A DNA stretch of 64,000 nt, taken from positions 1-64,000 of the forward strand of contig CAJHNH020007556.1 of the NCBI GenBank assembly GCA_905116865.2, given 5' to 3'. A program made the translations under genes and the position numbers. Origin of the DNA: Candidula unifasciata (lineage: Eukaryota > Mollusca > Gastropoda > Stylommatophora > Geomitridae). The notes under the pieces were generated by a model, which had not been told where the DNA came from, ran no database searches, and saw only the letters and a program-made list of their open reading frames with translations. Below are positions 46,179 to 59,026 of this stretch, piece after piece (the stretch's first letter is position 1; each line of letters begins with the position of its first letter).

Positions 46179-46315
46179 ATCTACTAGCTAATGAAAGCAC
46201 ATGAAATATCGATGTTAAGTTGGTTTTGGTGACCAAACTGGAAAAGCGGGGTGGGGGGGGGGGCCTCTAGATGATGGACACATGTATGGTCACTATAGCC
46301 TTTAAATGTTATAAC

Positions 46316-47464
46316 TAGGGCTGTACCGAATTTCGCTTAGGGGCCGAATAGTGGACCTAATAACTATTCGGTATTCGGCCGAATAGCTGCGATCGGGCCG
46401 AATACGAATAGTGGCTACCTTACACCCGTTTCTGCATTCACTGCGATAGCTGCTGTTGCCTAAATCGCTTTCATGCAATAACTAAGCTGTCAGTGACAAT
46501 TTACAAGTTTAGCTACTTGACTGACTGACTGAAAGATACAAAACAAAATGTTTTTAAATGTTTACTATTCTGTACTACATTTTTTGAAGTAAAATTTCAG
46601 CGTACATTTGACATTATGAATGTTTTTTTTTTTTAATCTATTTTATTCACTAAGCACTATTCTAAAATGGAAGAATGGTCTTATTTTGAATAGTGGGAAG
46701 ACAGAAGTAATGGTAGTATCAAAGAAAAGAATTATTCCTGAATGTGTAATAAAAGTCACTGGTGTTATTTTGTGACAAGTACAAAAATTTAAGTATCTGG
46801 GCACATAGATAACATCAGATGGAAGATGCATTACTGAAATAAGAAACAGAATAGGACAGGCACAAACTGCATTTTAAAAAATTAAGAACGTTTCATGCAA
46901 TATATCTTTGTCATTAAAGGTTAGAAAAAGAATTCTTGTTTGCTACATACGACCAGTTTTAACATATGGCTGTGAATCCTGGACAATCGGTAGGCGCGCC
47001 AAACAATTTCTTGAGGCCTCAGAGATGTAGTTTTACAGAAGAATGCTTAGAATACCTTGGACAGCCCCCCCAAAAAAAGCAACCAAGAGGCTTTGAAAGA
47101 GGCGGGAGCCCGAAGACAACTACTCACAGACATTAGAAGGAGACATTCATCATTTTTCGGCCATGTTATGAGAAGAGGGAAAATGGAACATATGTTGACC
47201 AATGGAAAGATCTGTGGAAGGAGGGATAGAGGAAGACAACGAGATAAAGAGTCTTGTTGCATGGTATGGAGGTGTGTCAGCACACGAACTAATACATGCT
47301 GCAGGAGATTGCAGATTGTGGCGAAGCATATCGCCCACGCCAATTGGCAAGGCACCTGATGATGATAATGCACTATTAGTATTCGTATTCTTATTTGGCC
47401 GAATAGTTGGTCCCGCTATTCGTATCCGGCAGGATAGTGAAAATCACTATTCGGTACAACTCTA
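46316..47464. mobile_element. Non-autonomous hAT element with LINE nested inside
   Basis: Inverted ends TAGGGCTGTACCGAAT (46316) and ATTCGGTACAACTCTA (to 47464), flanked by identical 8-bp GTTATAAC at 46308..46315 and 47465..47472. Subterminal GGCCGAATA and CGAATAGT motifs repeat on both sides. No transposase. 708 of its 1149 bp are the LINE insertion at 46662..47369. Confidence 0.85.
46662..47369 (+). pseudogene. 5'-truncated LINE copy nested in the hAT element
   Basis: Starts CTAAAATGGAAGAATGG and runs through GTGGGAAGACAGAAGTAATG (intact GAA where the 28.6-kb copy has TAA), KYLGT, PVLTYGCESW, HSSFFGHVMRRGKMEH, GKICGRRDRGRQ and HANWQGT, and ends in (GAT)n. Flanked by 8-bp GCACTATT at 46654..46661 and 47370..47377, a plausible LINE target duplication. 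Contains its own stops and shifts. Confidence 0.82.
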
Positions 47465-47639
47465 GTTATAACGTATAATGCGATCTCTAGTTTCAAAGTC
47501 TTTCTTACATTAGGAAGTGTACCTACAAAAAATAATGAATTTATTTCTCATGAAATTTCAGTATCTTGGAAGGTTTCTCGACAACTGATATTTATATAAA
47601 ACTTCAGCTGTGCGGATAAACGAGCAAAGAAAACACTAG

Positions 47640-47920
47640 ACCTGTTAAAAATGTTGAATGTTGAATTAAAAATCGACATCACAGAACTCGGGACACTCCC
47701 ATAGGGCCCCCACAATATCTAATTTGTCATACATCAATTAATTCACCACCAAGCAGTGCAGAGCCAGGTAGTCTATCTGCCTGCTTATGTCCCAACACAC
47801 AGGCATAACCTGCAGAAAATATCCAAAGGATAGATCTGTTAAAATGGAACCTGAACCGTTTCCTCATCTGGAAGTCTACAACCATTATCTTTAAGCCGAG
47901 TCCTTTCCAGCGGCACATGC
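47640..47920 (-). pseudogene. Possible LINE RNase H remnant
   Basis: The minus frame contains SAGYACVLGHKQADRLPGSA followed by LLGGELIDV, comparable to PGHAGVxGNEQADRLAGSA in LINE RNase H domains. Short and isolated, so tentative. Confidence 0.4.
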
Positions 47921-48105
47921 AGCTAGAGAAACAGCTAAAGAAGGCAAGGAGCCATGTCAGGAGATTATATAGCCTAGCGAAGAAAAGTCAAGTTGTGTGT
48001 CATCAAGAAAATCTAAAAGGTATCAAAAGTAGGCGGCTGCTCAGTCGTGTTAAAGCTATCAAGGCCCAGCAGCTTGCAGGACCGGTTGTTTTACAACAGA
48101 TGTGA
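47917..48105 (+). other. Short basic open frame, unidentified
   Basis: 62 codons, Lys/Arg-rich, with heptad-like stretches (LEKQLKKARSHVRRLYSLAK). No domain recognised and no splice context. It lies opposite and next to a LINE-like fragment, so probably not a gene. Confidence 0.15.
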
Positions 48106-49139
48106 CGGATAATACAAAAACATCCCGCAAGAGTCAAATAAACGGATTTTTATGACCTGACATTGCTCCTCCTCTCCCTTCCTTTCTTTGGCCTCCAGAT
48201 TGCTGAATGTCTTGATGCAATTCTGATTTCCAATACGTAATTGGAAACCTACAACTTTTCACCAGTTATCACATGTGATGCCCGATTTTCAGCTGGGGTT
48301 GCGTCTGTTCAGTCGTTAACTGTTTTTCGATAAGAATTTCGCTGATACTCTACCCATGAAACAATCCTCAAGCAAAATACACTGCGGTCTACATTCATCA
48401 CTGTTGCGGTGTTTAAGCCAGAAGATTTAGAGGCGCCTGGCTATTGCAATCTCTACAGCCTATGCCGCTTAAGATTTTTACATTTTATTTTTTTATTTTT
48501 GGGTGGGGAAGGGGGGGGGGGCAATTGGCCTCCCAACAAATTATATTCCATTGCAGCAGATTGAAGGCAGACTTCTGCATGGAAGCTTAGTGTACTTAAT
48601 AACCGTTTGGCAAGCCACTTTGCCAAAATAAAGTGCACTAAATTGATATCCACGCGCCGTTCGTACATTATCACATGAAGACACAACAGTTTTGCATGGT
48701 CACATTCAAGCGAAATGTGGCATTGTTTTTACCACGTTTGTGCTTTCACAACGGAACAGTATAGGTTATATGTATTGTAAATCATGGAAAAGGACGTAGA
48801 CCAAGAGCAATATTGGAAGATAACATCAAAGAAACTCTACAGCACCACGGTGTGTCTATGTTCGAAGCAGCCAGAAGAGTACGAAGCAGGACCTTATGTC
48901 TCCCTTGACAGTCGAACCGGTTAAGGAAGACATAAAGAAGAGAGCTGAAAATATTTTACAGGAATTTTTCAAGGGATCTAACGTTTCATGTCTTAATAGC
49001 TTACATAAGTTATATCCCTTAATCTTAAAGTTACAACTCTAGCATTCTGTTCGGTGCATAGATTGTTGTATGAAAAAACTTCTTCTTCATGGGCTATAAA
49101 CACTGACGTTCTGATAGATCCAAAAGTAGATTAAAGCCT
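48106..49139. other. Intergenic, no gene
   Basis: 48790..48960 has LINE-tail-like words in broken frames (GKGRRPRAILEDNI, SMFEAARRVRSRTLCLP), too weak for a separate call. A G-tract lies at 48510..48520. Confidence 0.35.
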
Positions 49140-49570
49140 TTCTTTCTTTGTCAGTTGAGACGAGAAAGAGAATTCTTAAAAGCCATATAAATCCTATCCT
49201 GATGTACAGAAGCGAATCATGTACAGTTGGTAGAATAGTGAAGCGGGAAAAAACATTATTTGGAAGCTGCAGATGTGGTTTGATAGATCAATACTGAGAA
49301 AACCATAGACAGAAAAAGAGAATAATGAAGATGTCTTGGAAGAAACTAACCGACGAAGAGAACTGATTGCCCACATAAGAAAGAGACAGTCTAAATTCTT
49401 TGGTCAAGTTGGAGGGAAAGAGAGGCATAGTGGATCTGAGAGAACAGATGCTGGAACTTTGACAACATGGCATGGGAGATCTCTGGTGTCAGAGTTGATT
49501 GAAAGTACACAAGACAGAGGGTTGTATGTAGACGTGGCCAAAACTGCCACATGGCATGGTCTTTAAGAAG
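49140..49570 (+). pseudogene. LINE 3'-end remnant
   Basis: Broken plus frames: TRKRILKSHINPILMYRSES, CTVGRIVKREK, WFDRSILRKP, TNRRRELIAHIRKRQSKFFG and LTTWHGRSLVSELIESTQDR. Same family type as the pieces at 13.8 and 18.3 kb. Confidence 0.7.
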
Positions 49571-50359
49571 AAGAGATATTGTATCCATGAGGAGTGGCTG
49601 GCAGAACTGTCAAGAGCTCTGGGCTCTCGTGGGGGAAGCCCGGGTTGGAAGACTCGATAAGGTTGGGTGTTTTTATTATAATAAAAATGACGATGATGAC
49701 AACGGCTAGATTGATAATGACGATTGCGATAATTGCTTTTTGCAATGGAAGAGAACCACATAGATGCCATACATGGAATCATTTTGTATTTTTTAGTTGT
49801 GATACTAATAACATAGTACCCACACAGGACAGCGGGTTGCTTTGTGTCCGTGGGATGCCCAAGTGTAACTGCGAATTGTAGCTTCGACGTCTTCGTACGA
49901 CTCGTTCTTCATTGCCAGCGCCACTGTGAGGTTTGGTAATCAGCTTCATGTTTAAAATGTCTTCATATAAAGCAGGACAGAATTAATTCTGCTTCAGTTT
50001 ATAAAGTTCTGAAATTCGACTCCTTCAGCTTTTGTACATAAAGTTCAATGAGTTTTTAGTACTGACATTTCTGGTTTAGTATTTTCGCCATTGTTTTTTT
50101 TTTTTAAGCATCGTCTCATGCAGGACTTGCAGGTGACTTGATACATTATACGACCTAACTCGAGAATCGGCTTGGACGCCTTCTTGGTGACTTGAGACTT
50201 TAATTGTGGGAAATGACTCTGGACTTGACTTGGACTTGAAGTATGACGACACAGTCTGACCTCTGCTTTTATACGTCCAAAAGGTGTTTGATATCCCATG
50301 CTTTTTATGTCTTTGTTGTCCGAATCTAATGCTGAAGAAAGCATACTGGCTTTGGACCA
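49571..50359. other. Intergenic, ACTTG-rich repeat-like stretch
   Basis: 50120..50250 repeats TGACTTG/GGACTTGACTTGGACTTG words, reminiscent of DNA-transposon ends, but I could not define borders. Minus-strand frames here lack support. Confidence 0.3.
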
Positions 50360-50490
50360 TCAGAGAAGAATTTGATATAGAAAACCAATTAGAGAAAAAT
50401 GTGATACAGAAGATGAATCATATAAGAATGTGATATAGAAGATTAATCAGAGAAGAATGTGACATAGAATATGCATTAGAGATCACTGTA
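50360..50490. repeat. About 36-bp tandem repeat, four degenerate copies
   Basis: GAGAAGAATTTGATATAGAA, AGAAAAATGTGATACAGAAG, AAGAATGTGATATAGAAG and GAAGAATGTGACATAGAAT recur with short spacers. Confidence 0.6.
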
Positions 50491-51462
50491 GAAATCAGAA
50501 ACAAAAGTTATTTCACGCAGCTAGCTCTTTTACATTCAGATAATTATTTTACCCAATTATAGAAACAACTGCGTTTTCAGGCTTCAGAATATTCGTGCTC
50601 TATAAGTGTACATTGTTGTCTATTAATTTGTTGCTCATATGTTTTGACCATTTTAGATGTTTCTCTTGTTTAGACTTTCTGACACTTGAATGTAAAATAT
50701 TTACGGATTCTTACTTGTCTGCGTTGATTTTACGGGTATTCCACTGTATACTCATTCGTTCTTATATAATTCAATCTCATGTATGTGTGCTAGTTGATCA
50801 CCCTCCACTCCATCACGTCTGGCCCATACAGCACCTACCGAAACTATCCACTTAAATTAAAACAGTGCATATAGATGGATTCAATGAACTACGACATGCT
50901 AGATTAATGACGAATGAGGACCTTAGAGCAACCGATCTTGGTGAATGGTTTGCGTTGAAGATCATATGTCCACTCTAGCCAGGTAGTCGTCGAGACTATT
51001 TTTCAATCATGACTTTACAAATATTCTTCACGGCAAACATTCTAAATCTTGAGAGGGTAATAAAATATTTGCTCATTCCATGCCATGACGAAATGTTCTT
51101 TATAATACATGCGTGAAGCTAACTGAACAAATACTGAACATTGTGCTGTCTTCATCTACTTGAGAATAAATCTCTTAGACTGTCAAATGTGTGGGTGTTC
51201 GCTTGACGTCCATGTTTTCTTTTCACATTTTTCTGTCGTGTGTGTTCTGGAGTATTATCATTATCATGCACTAAGCGTATAATCCTAGGCTGTTATATTT
51301 CAACATCTCACGAGATCTCCAGAATCAGGGACTAGGTCTGAAATATGGGTCTAGTAAATGAGAGTTTCAACAATGTAGCTATAGTACATCTCAGTTATCC
51401 ATAATGAGTTAGAATTTATTTAAACGATTGTTTACGGGCCTGTGTTAGACAAGAAAAAAGAT
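50491..51462. other. Intergenic, no gene
   Basis: AT-rich; the frame at 50595..50855 is Cys/Phe/Leu-rich without domain or splice support. Confidence 0.4.
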
Positions 51463-51690
51463 TAGTTGCGTATCCTGTTCGGGACGCTGCAGAACCAATC
51501 TCAGTATTGGTTGTTCTGTTTTTTCTAGGCATATTTACGTCCAGTAGTTTGCCATTGCTTTCTGGTCTGTCGGCTTCTCGATACTACTGTCGAAACCGAC
51601 GCAAGGCGCAAGGCCCGCAGCTGGGTAGCTAGGTTTGAACCCGGCATCCCGGCATTACGAAGAGGGTTCGCCACGCCTAAGCCATAGACG
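51463..51690 (-). mobile_element. SINE-B, near full length
   Basis: Reverse complement: AGTTGCGTATCCTGTTCGGG, CTAGGCATATTTACGTCCAG, ACTACTGTCGAAACCGACGC, B box GGTTTGAACCCGGC, head region GCCACGCCTAAGCCATAGAC. Confidence 0.8.
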
Positions 51691-51700
51691 TTGACTAGAA

Positions 51701-51934
51701 AGGTAAAGGCACCCATTTTCAGGCCTTTTGGTGTGTTAGACATATAGGTGTAGACCTACATTTTATAGACCAATCAGTACTTGGCGGTCAACATTACACC
51801 GGCTGCCTTTACTTTCCAGGACGTCACCTGGTACCCACTCGAGGCTGGGTCCTGGGAGCCAATGTCAGGACCTGAACCCTCAACCTTCCGATCTGCGGGC
51901 GAGCGTGTAGCCACTACACCACGGCGACTCCCAA
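51701..51934 (-). mobile_element. SINE-A, near full length
   Basis: Reverse complement of the family: tail CAGGCCTTTTGGTGTG, body CGGCTGCCTTTACTTTCCAG, GGTACCCACTCGAGGCTGGG, B-box region AGGACCTGAACCCTC, head CACTACACCACGGCGACTCC. It follows SINE-B by 10 bp, the same neighbour order as at 3805..4265. Confidence 0.8.
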
Positions 51935-52239
51935 GAAGTAATGTAGCGTAACACAGAATGTGACTATGAAGATCAAAGAAGGTAAAGGAAAACCGTATAC
52001 GAAAACAATTGAACGTTTCCTGTAGAATCCTTAATAAAATGAATATGAACCAATTATAAAACTAGCCTTTTGGGTCGACGACCTCGTTGAGTACCAAAAG
52101 ATATGCCCCTATGTATAAATAACCAACAGAAGAAACCACGAGTATATTACTTTTAAAGAAGCTAATTACTGGGAAAGGCAGATTTTTTAGTATGTCCTGG
52201 TCAAATGGGGGGAAAAAAGTACGAGAACATATTATATGT

Positions 52240-52512
52240 TGCGGCGTCCTTGGCTTAGGTGTTGCAAGTCCAACTCGTAATTCCAACGTACCGCGATCGA
52301 AACCCACTGATGGCTGCGCAGATTTTTATCATGATATGGGGCGTCGCATGTTGACCCAGCCTAAATAGGTACCAGGATGTATGTTCGATGTAAAGACGTC
52401 TGGCGTAATGCTGACCACATTATTCATTTTGTGCCGATTGGTCTGTAAAAATATGGGTTCTCTTCCCATATGTCCGATTCGCCTGAAGGCGTGAAAAGGG
52501 ATCGTTACTTTA
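52240..52512 (+). mobile_element. SINE-A relative with a different head
   Basis: Head GCGGCGTCCTTGGCTTAGGT, GTTGCAAGTCCAACTCG, B-box region CGATCGAAACCC; then GATTTTTATCATGATATGGG. The 3' half is SINE-A-like (GGCGTAATGCTGACCACATT, GGTCTGTAAAAATATGGG, GCCTGAAGGCGTGAAAAGGG). Same subfamily as 45167..45378. Confidence 0.75.
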
Positions 52513-52555
52513 CTTATATTACATGTTGGTTGGGATTCACAGAAGACCTATCTAT

Positions 52556-53228
52556 AAGTAGTATAAGAATCAATAAGAGGCCGTATCCCTATGGATTTTT
52601 TGCTTAACCGCCTTCTTTATTCTTTGTAAAAGATGGCCGCCATCTGACGTCACAAGTGATTGGGTTTTTTCCGGCGGTTGCAACCGCCAGCGTCTTTTTC
52701 CTTAGTAACTATAGATCGGGCAGTTGGTCACGTCACGAGTAATTGGTTTTTTGATTGGTGATCAACGGAGTGTCGTTTGTCGGTATTTCTAAGGGAAGGC
52801 AAATCGATATTTCTTTAGTAATATTGCTCTATACTTTGCCTGCAAATTTTTTGTCTTCAAAGTGGCGGATGACAGGGGACGTGTGACTAATAGGGTTGGT
52901 GCCGGTTTATGTGTTCTGTAATAGAATAAATTAGGGGTGGTTTGTTAGCGGGGGATACGTATGTTATAAAACAAAACAGTTTAGGGGATATTAAAAAAAG
53001 ACATATAGGCGCCAGTGACGGGCAGTGGAGGGGGAGCCAAATCATCCCTGAGTGGCCAGCCTTCGATACCATGACACCGATGATGATGCTGGTGCCTGAG
53101 CCACCCTTTCTCATATATTCCCGGTCATATAGCCACCTTCCTATGTTTCTTTATCTAAATCCTAAAACCGCCGCCCGTCATTGTTACCTATAAGTCTATT
53201 TACATATCCCCTAAATTTTTCGTTTTAA

Positions 53229-53316
<88 letters not shown>

Positions 53317-54050
53317 GCTAACAAACCACCCCTAATATTTTTCTATCACAGAACCCATAAACCAGCACCAATCCTGTTAGTCGCCCTGTCGCCCTGGGTC
53401 CCCTGCTCTGCCCGCCCCACTGCTCACCGAGATATCGCTCCTGACATCACCATTTATATAACCCCATCGACAGACGAGTCATCCACCACCTGTCGCCCGC
53501 TGCTTTAAAGTCAATAATTCGCCTGCAAAGTATCGATTTTGCGCACCAGAGTAATAATACTAAAGAGATATCAATTTGTCCGCTCGTCCACCCCTGAAAT
53601 ACATTAGCATAAATCAAAATCCAACAATACATATAATGAGCCCTCATACACAGCAAAGGGTTTGAACCCAGCACACCCTGCTTATGAAGTGAAACGATAA
53701 CACTACTGACCACTCAGAATTACCACTGAACCCTACTGACCAATCAGAACCGTCGAACACTTATTTGTAAAGTCAGATAGGGGTCCCCTTACACCCCTTC
53801 CTTAAAACATCTGTCCCCTAGAAATACCGACAAACGTCACCCCGGGGATGACCAATTAAAAAATCACTCGTGACGTCACCAACCGACCGATTGATATTTA
53901 CTAAGGAAAAAGACGGTGGCGGTTGCAACCGCCGGAAAAAAAACAATCACTTGTGACGTCAGACGGCTTCCAACTTTAAATAAGAATGAAGAAGGTAGTT
54001 GAGCAAAATATTGATAGGGATACGGCCTCTAATTGATTCTTATCCTACTT
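52556..54050. mobile_element. 1.5-kb foldback element with very long inverted arms
   Basis: Ends AAGTAGTATAAGAATCAATA (52556) and the inverse TTGATTCTTATCCTACTT (to 54050), followed on both arms by GAGGCCGTATCCCTAT, CTGACGTCACAAGTGATTG, a 16-bp palindrome GGCGGTTGCAACCGCC (52673..52688, 53918..53933) and GTCGGTATTTCTA. An inner arm pair TTAGGGGTGGTTTGTTAGCG (52932) / CGCTAACAAACCACCCCTAA (to 53336) continues the symmetry. The right arm is longer by insertions. No transposase frame and no clear target duplication. Confidence 0.8.
53230..53313. repeat. (TA)n microsatellite inside the foldback element
   Basis: About 84 bp of TA dinucleotides in the inner arm; the left arm has only ACGTATGTTATAAAAC at the equivalent place, so this is an arm-specific expansion. 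Confidence 0.95.
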
Positions 54051-55309
54051 TTATGCATCATATCTTGTTTGGGAATGAAAGCGTTATATGTCTATTGCCT
54101 TATTTATTGTCGTTTTTGTGGTGCTACTTTGTGTATCCAGTTGTTGGAGTTGTTTTTCCTGTATGTTCTGGTAACTCGTAGCAGTAGAAGGATCAAAGGC
54201 TTGGACAACTGTAAAGTGCTAACTACAATGTACTGAGGGAACAGCCAACTCCTCTAATGTCCATGGCCCTGACAGTACCTGAGAAAAGAAGAATAGGTCA
54301 AATTACAAGAAAACAAAGACAAACTACAAACTGACGGTCTTATTACAGACTCCTCCAGGGAACCGAACAAAAAGGGGGGGGGGGAGGGGTGAGGATAAAG
54401 GAATCAAATCAGGAAAACGATTAAATAAATAAATACTCGTAATACGAAATGTACTAACAAGAACTTAAGCAGAGCACTTTCGTGTACAGTTTGAGGGGGG
54501 GGGGGGGGGTGTGTGCGGGGTATAGTTTAGCACTCTAGAAATATGTGGGGAGTGAGCTGGGTCCCCCCTAAGATTCTGGAAAAAAGGGGAGGGGGTGTTC
54601 AAAGTGCCTAAACCATGCAAACTCCCCAGCCCGCTGGTGTATGGTTTACCTTACTCATTTATCACTGCGGAAGTACTTATAAAGGTCGTTTAAGGACACG
54701 ATCAGTTTTCAACACATAAAGTGGGCATCATCTGGCAAGATATTTTCATAGACAATGTGCTGAGATATTGTGTAGAAACTTCTAGAAATTTGTGTAAGGT
54801 TTATAGAAGTTCTGTTTAATCTCTCCACGTGTCATATTTACTTAAGCCACAAGACCACGCACAAAAAGCTGGATTTTCCTCATTTATGACAAAGAACCCC
54901 ACATCCTGATTTGCAAAAGCAAATATCAAGTTTACAAAACGGTATGTCTGTTTTCATTGAATATTATTTTCACCTCCCCTTCACTGTGTCCTGTATGTTA
55001 TTCTGAAATGATTTAGCTTCCGAAACGCTGGCGAAGGTTTTAAAGTTCGTGGAAACTATTCATAGGAGTGTTTGATTACTTGCCCACTTCGCCCTGGCTA
55101 CTCCAGACAGAATGGTTGCAGGGAAGCGGAGTCGATGAGCGTCGAGTGCGCATGTAGGATGTTATAGAATCTTCGCACGGGTAAGAGAAAATATTGGATA
55201 ATAAATGTTAAGTAATTCAGAGTCGTGCGTTGTTATGTTTACAATTCTATTGATACTGGTGTTTAATTTCTACTAGCAAGAAATAAATAAATAAAAACCC
55301 TTCTCACAC
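54051..55309. other. Intergenic, no gene
   Basis: G-tracts at 54376..54385 and 54495..54510 and a CCCCCCTAAGATTCTGG stretch resemble the C/G-tract elements elsewhere. No coding feature. Confidence 0.4.
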
Positions 55310-55440
55310 CAGTTGCATGTTAGGCATATGATGAAATACTCGATATTTGTGTAGACCAGTCGGCACTCGAGGGATGATGTGGTCAACATTACACTGACCA
55401 CCTTTACTTTCCATAAATTTACCCGGTACCAATTTTAGGC
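55310..55440 (-). mobile_element. SINE-A fragment
   Basis: Reverse complement: GTGTAGACCAGTCGGCACTC, GATGATGTGGTCAACATTAC, CCACCTTTACTTTCCATAAA, CCGGTACCAATTTTAGGCAG. Confidence 0.65.
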
Positions 55441-55947
55441 AGTTTATAAAATTATTTTGTCCATTATTGTAAGCCTTATTTCCTCAGGACTAGCCACCAA
55501 GTGGATTCTACGTTTTCGTGTTTTCGCTAATGTTAAACTTACATATAAAACATTTAAATCTGGATGTGAGATAGGTAGGTAGTTTGTGTACGTTGATCAA
55601 GGATAGAAATCCCACATTAATAAATGTCGGTAAGCCATGTTCAATGGAAAGGGTATATTGGGGTTCTTCAGTTTTGGCTGTTTTGTTGGGGGGAGGGGGG
55701 TGGGGGGGTCGTCACGTTCAACCCACAGCCGCAAAGGGGGAGTTCTAGGTTATGACTGTGGCTAGGTATTGTGCGCCAAATAAAATGGCTAAGCATTGCA
55801 CGCGACCAATAGATTTGAAAAGGACTTCTGCAGTGTTCAAGCGATCAAAGGAGACAGACCCAAATATGGTTCTTACCGTCGACGATGACATCTCTTGGCC
55901 AGCCAACGGGCGACCCGGTAGCCGATGTATATAGGGGTCTGGATAGT

Positions 55948-56694
<747 letters not shown>

Positions 56695-58169
56695 ATTTGT
56701 GAGTGCGCGGGCGCTTATGTGCCATCGAGCGCATGTACGTTCGTTGATTATTTTACTAGTGTCTGATTTAACCCACAATTTGCGTAGAAATCATGCCCGT
56801 ATTCACGTGTATCCAGACGAGGCGCGCAGCCACCAAGAAATTTTCGGGGTGGCGTCGAGGAGGGCTCATTCCTTTTATATTTTCTAAGGATCGGGTTCTA
56901 TGAGTTTTAGGCTTTGTTTAAGTTTGCAGTAATACTATAAAACAAGTATTATGTGCTGAGTGGCAACTAAACATAAAAATATTCTTGAAACAATTTGAAA
57001 TATGTAAACAAATACTTTTTAAAAAAAAGAGGAGGACTAAAAATAGTAAGGGGAATTGCTTATCCGTCTTACAAATGTACTGCGGGTGGGAGCTCAGTCC
57101 CCCTAAAAGTCCCCCTTGAGTGCCATTGCCGAGGCCACTTTTTATAATTTTTCAGAGGGGAGAGGTGGGGGGGGGGGGAGGCGCTCTGAGCCGGCACTCA
57201 AGATGCTCAAGCCCTTCGGTTCAGACCCCAGCACTTCCAGATTTCTCAAAAATGAATTATTTTCTCTGGTGATATTAATACGCTCTAGCTGTTACACGGA
57301 ACTGATCTCTTAACTCTTTCAAGACCGCATTTTTTCTGGGGTTTGGACAGCTTTAATTTTAAGTGGAATTGTTTTAGTGCAACACGACAAAGCTACAACC
57401 TTCCCGAAGAAAAAGTATTTGCTGTATCGGGACATATAATATATGAAATGAAAGATAAATAAGTGCAGAATAAATCTAAACCATTTAAATGTCAGGGTTA
57501 CAACAAAATAGTACTAAAATCACACAACATTCAAGGATGTTACCGACACATATGAAGATTATTGACATAAAAAAATGTGTGCTTAAGCTACTTTTTTACT
57601 TGTTCAACAACACTTCTATCCAATTCTAAGAATGCACATGGCTTCCTTGTTCAATTATGTATCAGATAGTTTTTTTTTTGAAACAATTAATTTAAAATAC
57701 TTTGGATGTTATGATAATTTTTGTATGACATGTCAAATTTTCACAACAATCGAAAATCGGGAAAACAGCTGATCGAAACATTGATCCGATTGAAATATTT
57801 GGTTCAGTTTTCATATCCTAAACTAAATTATCGCCAATAGGTTCCTCACTTAGATATCAATCATAATATCAAGACTGTTGTCAACATCTGGCAGAGATTC
57901 ATCAAAGACAGAGCAGTTTAAACAGTTCTAGACCTTTTCCCTTTTCATTAAGTATAGAAAAATTACGTTAAAATTGTATCCCATCTACATTTTTAAAAAA
58001 AAATTTTTGCAGAAATAAATGCACCGACCACGATGAACTTCGCATAACGAAAAGACTTTATGTTGTTAATCCTAATTGTTGAAAAACGTGTTCACAAAAG
58101 TTCGTTTTACCCACAAATGAAACAAAATGGAAGTGTCTCTATTATACGCCAATATACTGGCGATTCGTC
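56695..58169. other. Intergenic, no gene
   Basis: AT-rich; G-tract near 57168..57178. No recognisable feature. Confidence 0.4.
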
Positions 58170-58375
58170 TTTCAAGGATAAATATATTTGCCAGTCTCGG
58201 AAGCTGAAAATTTTGGTCATATCAAGCGTCTTGACGGATTGGGAAAAATTAAAGAAGAAGGCATGGTACCAGGAAGGAGGGGTAGGTGCCGACCGACACG
58301 AAGATGGGCACAGGATATAAGTGACTCCTTGAGTATGAAAGTACATGAAGTGGGAGAGCTGGTGAGAGACCGATG
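58170..58375 (+). pseudogene. LINE 3'-end remnant
   Basis: The plus frame reads AENFGHIKRLDGLGKIKEEG, then MVPGRRGRCRPTRRWAQDIS and DSLSMKVHEVGELVRDR, the GH(V/I)-R...G...GRRGRGRP..RW..DI pattern at LINE ORF2 ends. Confidence 0.65.
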
Positions 58376-58839
58376 CTTTTTTTTTTTTTTTTTTTTCAGG
58401 CAGACCGTGATAAAAACGACCTTCTGCTAAGGACCTGCTACATGATGGATGACGGATACTGGCGATACGTCTTTAAAGAATTAAAGGATTCCTCTTTTCA
58501 ACAAATACGAGTATAAATTACGTGGCCATCGGAAAGGAAACTTACCTCCTGTAATCAAATAGATAGATACGGTTATAAATTGTGACATTTCAATAACATT
58601 CACATCGACAAAGTTAATATTCAATAATAACTACGACTGCATCTACTATGCAACAAAAAAAAGAGGTAAAAAAGTTTGTTTTGTTTGTTTCCGACATTCT
58701 TTTTTATTTTATGTGTGATTCCATTGTTCATTTTTTTTTTATTATTAAACGCTAACTTTACCTGACCACGCGTTGCTGTGGCTCAGAGAAAAAAAAAAGA
58801 AAAAAAGAAAATGCATGTGTCTAATATATGTTGATGTGG

Positions 58840-59025
58840 GAAAGAGAAAACAGGAGCGCCCAAAAACAACATGGAGACGAACGATAGAAAGTGACCTGAG
58901 TGCGGCATCTTTGACATGGAAAACTGCACTGAAGATTGCACAGGACAGGAAAGCATGGAAAGTCCTCTCTTAAGCCTCATGTGCCACTAGGCATAACGAG
59001 AACTGATGATGATGATGATGATGAT
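58840..59025 (+). pseudogene. LINE 3'-end remnant with (GAT)n tail
   Basis: The plus frame reads GKRKQERPKTTWRRTIESDL, SAASLTWKTALKIAQDRKAW and KVLS stop, then (GAT)n at 59005..59026. The GKRKRGRPKTTWRRTVE pattern is a common LINE ORF2 terminus. Confidence 0.72.
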
Positions 59026-59026
59026 G

